The notes beneath the pieces were generated by a model. The model did no database searches and had not been told where the DNA came from. It worked only from the letters and a program-made list of their open reading frames with translations. Positions 5,993-8,392 of a stretch of DNA of 8,392 nucleotides are shown here, one piece after another. Each line of letters opens with the position of its first letter. The first letter of the stretch is position 1. The translations under genes and the position numbers were made by a program. The stretch comes from Promethearchaeota archaeon (GTDB lineage Archaea; Asgardarchaeota; Lokiarchaeia; Sigynarchaeales; SOKP01). The stretch covers positions 1 through 8,392 of the forward strand of contig JAUXAJ010000238.1 of the NCBI GenBank assembly GCA_030620005.1, written 5' to 3'.

Positions 5993-7693
5993 ATGAATGT
6001 TTTAAGTGCCGAAGAAATAGAAAAATTAAAAAAAACCCATCCTCAAAAGAAAATTTTGCGTCTTGTCTTTTTAGTCGTTGGAACTATTTTGATTTTAACT
6101 GGATTATTATTATTGTTATTTGGATTTGATTTTGGAATCATTATTGATAACGTTAACTTTTCTTTTGTCATTGACATATTAATTTGCGTTTTGGGCATGA
6201 TTTTAGCTTCAAAATTTTTCATTGCACCTTATTATTTGCGAGAAAATTCTCTTACAATCAAAAAAGTGAGCGAATTGAGGGAACCCGTTTTAAAAACCAT
6301 TAAATTTAAATCAATCGCCTTAACTCGACTAATTTCAGCGTGTATTTTAATAGCAGCTGGTATAGCTACATATATAATATTTGGTATTGATGTAAAACAT
6401 GAAGTTAAATACGGATCTGCGGTAGTTCTTGGTGGTCCTTCCTTTTTCTACTTAACTGGACTTCCAGCCTTAGGTTTTGGGTTAGGATTGTTAATATATT
6501 TTTTTTTAAGTCCGTTCAAAGGAACTTTCTCTCAATCTGAAAACTTTTATTTTTTCTATGAGGTGCGTCCATTATGTCCTTGGTTAACAGAAATTCCAAA
6601 AAAAGATATTGAAGCAATAAGGTATCAAAATAACCATCTTGGACCGAAATTGACTTGGATTATTATTTTCATGCCTTTTATTGTGTTACAACTCATGACA
6701 GGAATACCTTTGTTCGCGTCTGAAAAAGCAGGTCCTTTACACGTGCTATCGTGGACATTTTTGATTATATCAATAATAGAAATAATCGTGTTAATAATTC
6801 TAGTTTGTTTTCAGCAGGATTATTACGAAATAGCAACGCAAGAACTGCTATACGAGATGTGGTTTTCGCCACTTAAATCAAAAAAGAAATTCGCTCAGTT
6901 TACGAGTGAAATGAGTGATTTCTTGAAATGTGGAATCCCTAAAGACAAATTAATTGAAGGGCAAAACGATACTATATTTAAAGACGTGAGCAATACGCAT
7001 TTTCAAATGTTTAATGTGATATTTGGATTGTTTTTAATTGCATCTTCAATAATAATACTTACTCAAATGGTATTATTTGGCCCCTTATTTTGGTGGATTG
7101 CGTTGATGTACGGTTTCATTCTTCTTGTAAAGGCGTTTAGTTACGATTTCAGCGACAAGGGAGGAGACAAATTCCTTTACGACCCCGAAAAAAAGATATT
7201 CAAGTTTCAAAGGTTTTTTAAATACAAATTCCATCAAATTTCTGCTTTTAAAGTAGAGCACGTGAAGGTGAGAAAATGGTTCAGAAGATTGGATTTTTTT
7301 GATATTTTTGGTCTTGGAGGCATGTTAATAATGCTAACAGTCCAACAAGTGGAAGGATGGTCCATCGCAGACGCATTGAGCCCCATTGTCGAGAATATAA
7401 TTGGTACCTTTTTCGTGTTGGTCGTGTTTTTCTTCATATTCTTGTATCTATGTCTCCCAATTGACGTTATAGAATTTAAAACGCCATCAATAACCTATCG
7501 AACAAGGATCACGTTAAAATTAAAGGAAGAGAGTCTATTTAAAAAATATAAAAAAAATTTTAAGGAATTTCGAAGAGAAGTCCAAAAAGAAGATCTGAAA
7601 AAAGTGTTTCGAATAAGGCTTACCATGATGCTTGTATTAATAATTGTACCATTAACTTACACAGTACTCAATTTAATTGCATATTTCATATAA
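5993..7693 (+). CDS. Large polytopic membrane protein, probably with a duplicated TM/beta module
   Basis: I do not recognise a named family for this 566-residue protein. Hydrophobic segments are at about residues 21-44, 57-77, 108-130, 152-173, 221-242, 251-273, 341-361, 364-381, 464-488 and 541-563, with a weaker one near 437-450, so 10-11 membrane helices. Between them are soluble stretches with alternating hydrophobic residues: 183-217 (YFFYEVRPLCPWLTEIPKKD) and 398-431 (KKIFKFQRFFKYKFHQISAF), each followed by membrane helices and then a short strand-like stretch (DYYEIATQELLYEMW at 276-290; DVIEFKTPSITYRTR at 491-505). This layout resembles bacterial PH-like (bPH2/DUF304) membrane proteins, but that is only a shape comparison. 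The start is ATG 5993; a TTG three codons earlier (5984) is also in frame. No Shine-Dalgarno is present. A lysine-rich amphipathic stretch (510-540) precedes the last helix. Confidence 0.85.
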   Translation: MNVLSAEEIEKLKKTHPQKKILRLVFLVVGTILILTGLLLLLFGFDFGIIIDNVNFSFVIDILICVLGMILASKFFIAPYYLRENSLTIKKVSELREPVLKTIKFKSIALTRLISACILIAAGIATYIIFGIDVKHEVKYGSAVVLGGPSFFYLTGLPALGFGLGLLIYFFLSPFKGTFSQSENFYFFYEVRPLCPWLTEIPKKDIEAIRYQNNHLGPKLTWIIIFMPFIVLQLMTGIPLFASEKAGPLHVLSWTFLIISIIEIIVLIILVCFQQDYYEIATQELLYEMWFSPLKSKKKFAQFTSEMSDFLKCGIPKDKLIEGQNDTIFKDVSNTHFQMFNVIFGLFLIASSIIILTQMVLFGPLFWWIALMYGFILLVKAFSYDFSDKGGDKFLYDPEKKIFKFQRFFKYKFHQISAFKVEHVKVRKWFRRLDFFDIFGLGGMLIMLTVQQVEGWSIADALSPIVENIIGTFFVLVVFFFIFLYLCLPIDVIEFKTPSITYRTRITLKLKEESLFKKYKKNFKEFRREVQKEDLKKVFRIRLTMMLVLIIVPLTYTVLNLIAYFI

Positions 7694-7804
7694 ATCAATG
7701 GAATTATCTTTGTTTTTCCTTTTCTTATTTCATGAATTAACTATATTAAATCCTAAATTTAATAAAGAAATGAAGATAATGGAAGAATTACTTTTAAAAA
7801 CTCT

Positions 7805-7826
7805 CCTTTATTTAATCAAATAAAGG
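7805..7826 (+). promoter_or_regulatory. Inverted repeat overlapping the NMO ribosome binding site
   Basis: CCTTTATTT-aatc-AAATAAAGG is a perfect 9-bp inverted repeat with a 4-nt loop. Its 3' arm contains the AAAGG of the Shine-Dalgarno (AAAGGTG, 7822-7828) that lies 9 nt before the ATG at 7838. It could fold in mRNA and mask the ribosome site, or act as a DNA operator; a TATA-like TTTTAAAA is just upstream at 7792-7799. Confidence 0.45.
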
Positions 7827-7828
7827 TG
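7822..7828 (+). promoter_or_regulatory. Ribosome binding site of the NMO-like gene
   Basis: AAAGGTG, continuing into AT to give GGTGAT, sits 9 nt before the ATG at 7838 and decides that start over the in-frame ATG at 7862 and the out-of-frame ATG at 7833. Confidence 0.65.
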
Positions 7829-7837
7829 ATTAATGAA

Positions 7838-8392
7838 ATGATTGAAACTAACATAACTAAAATGTTTGAAATAAAATATCCAATCTTTAGTGCTCCCATG
7901 GGACCTTTTTTTACGCGCGAATTGGCCCTTGCAGTTAGCGAAGCTGGTGGTTTGGGCGTTTTATCGAATGTTAACATAATAGGTACTGATCCAGTCAAGG
8001 AACATATAGCAAGCTTGGAATACATGATTGAACACACGGATAAGCCATTCGGCTTTAATATCCTTACATCTCGTAATAATCGAGGAGTCAATCAAATGGT
8101 TAAAAGAATCCCTCGAATGATCCTGAAAAATACTAGGATGAGGGACCAATGCAAGTACGTGTTAACTTCTGCGGGATCGTCAAAGATCCTACCCTCTTCT
8201 AAACCTTTCCAAGAATTACAAAAAAATTCGGAAGTTAAACACTTTCACGTTGCACCAGCTGTATGGTTGACGAAGAAGTGCGTAGATTCAGGAGTTGATG
8301 GAATAGTGGTTACTGGCATTGAAGGGGGCGGTCATCAATCCTACGAAAGAGTCTCAACTCTTGTATTACTCCAACAAATTAATAAATATTTT
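7838..8392 (+). CDS. Nitronate monooxygenase / FabK-like flavoprotein (3' truncated by window edge)
   Basis: The first 185 residues of an FMN-dependent TIM-barrel enzyme of the nitronate monooxygenase (2-nitropropane dioxygenase) family, which also includes enoyl-ACP reductase FabK and PfaD-like proteins. Visible family features: FEIKYPIFSAPMGP near the N-terminus (residues 10-23), ELALAVSEAGGLGVLSN (28-44) for the first barrel strand and helix, KPFGFNIL (70-77), a VLTSAGSSK loop (109-117), GVDGIVVTGIEGGGHQS (153-169) carrying the conserved EGGGH histidine that serves as catalytic base in NMO enzymes, and the following helix. The frame has no stop before the window ends; the C-terminal FMN phosphate-binding part is missing. 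Start set by the Shine-Dalgarno. The true substrate cannot be told from sequence: nitronate oxidation, enoyl reduction or another flavin reaction are all possible. Nothing nearby suggests a pathway. Confidence 0.88.
   Translation, partial: MIETNITKMFEIKYPIFSAPMGPFFTRELALAVSEAGGLGVLSNVNIIGTDPVKEHIASLEYMIEHTDKPFGFNILTSRNNRGVNQMVKRIPRMILKNTRMRDQCKYVLTSAGSSKILPSSKPFQELQKNSEVKHFHVAPAVWLTKKCVDSGVDGIVVTGIEGGGHQSYERVSTLVLLQQINKYF

Noticed and set aside
7816..8149. Minus-strand ORFs over the last gene
   Set aside because: The plus-strand frame is the recognisable nitronate monooxygenase family protein with a Shine-Dalgarno.

Overview
The window looks like a piece of an Asgard archaeal chromosome (Lokiarchaeia-like or a relative). 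The reasons are an AT-rich genome with archaeal-type threonyl-tRNA synthetase, a eukaryote-like Rab/Arf-family small GTPase, a protein whose pattern matches the BRO1 domain of eukaryotic ALIX/Bro1 proteins, and an ATP-grasp ligase of the MfnD/COG1821 type. The assignment to Asgard is inference from this gene mix; no rRNA or other taxonomic marker is present.

Layout. 1-1716 (+): archaeal ThrRS, cut off at its 5' end by the window edge. 1795-2313 (-): small GTPase. 2459-3757 (-): ATP-grasp ligase, MfnD-like. 3927-5162 (+): BRO1-like helical protein with a basic linker and a small C-terminal helical module. 5249-5743 (-): four-helix membrane protein. 5993-7693 (+): large polytopic membrane protein that seems to be built from a duplicated module. 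7838-8392 (+): nitronate monooxygenase/FabK-like flavoprotein, cut off at the 3' end. No tRNA, rRNA, CRISPR array, insertion sequence or pseudogene was seen.

Genes alternate in strand and are separated by 78-250 bp of very AT-rich DNA, so most are probably transcribed on their own. The GTPase and the ATP-grasp gene are co-directional but 145 bp apart. Three metabolic or housekeeping genes (ThrRS, MfnD-like, NMO) are interspersed with a eukaryotic-signature set (GTPase, BRO1-like) and two unrecognised membrane proteins. A functional link among the GTPase, the BRO1-like protein and the membrane proteins in membrane remodelling is possible but rests only on proximity. The most notable item is the BRO1-like protein, because BRO1 proteins are ESCRT-associated adaptors in eukaryotes.
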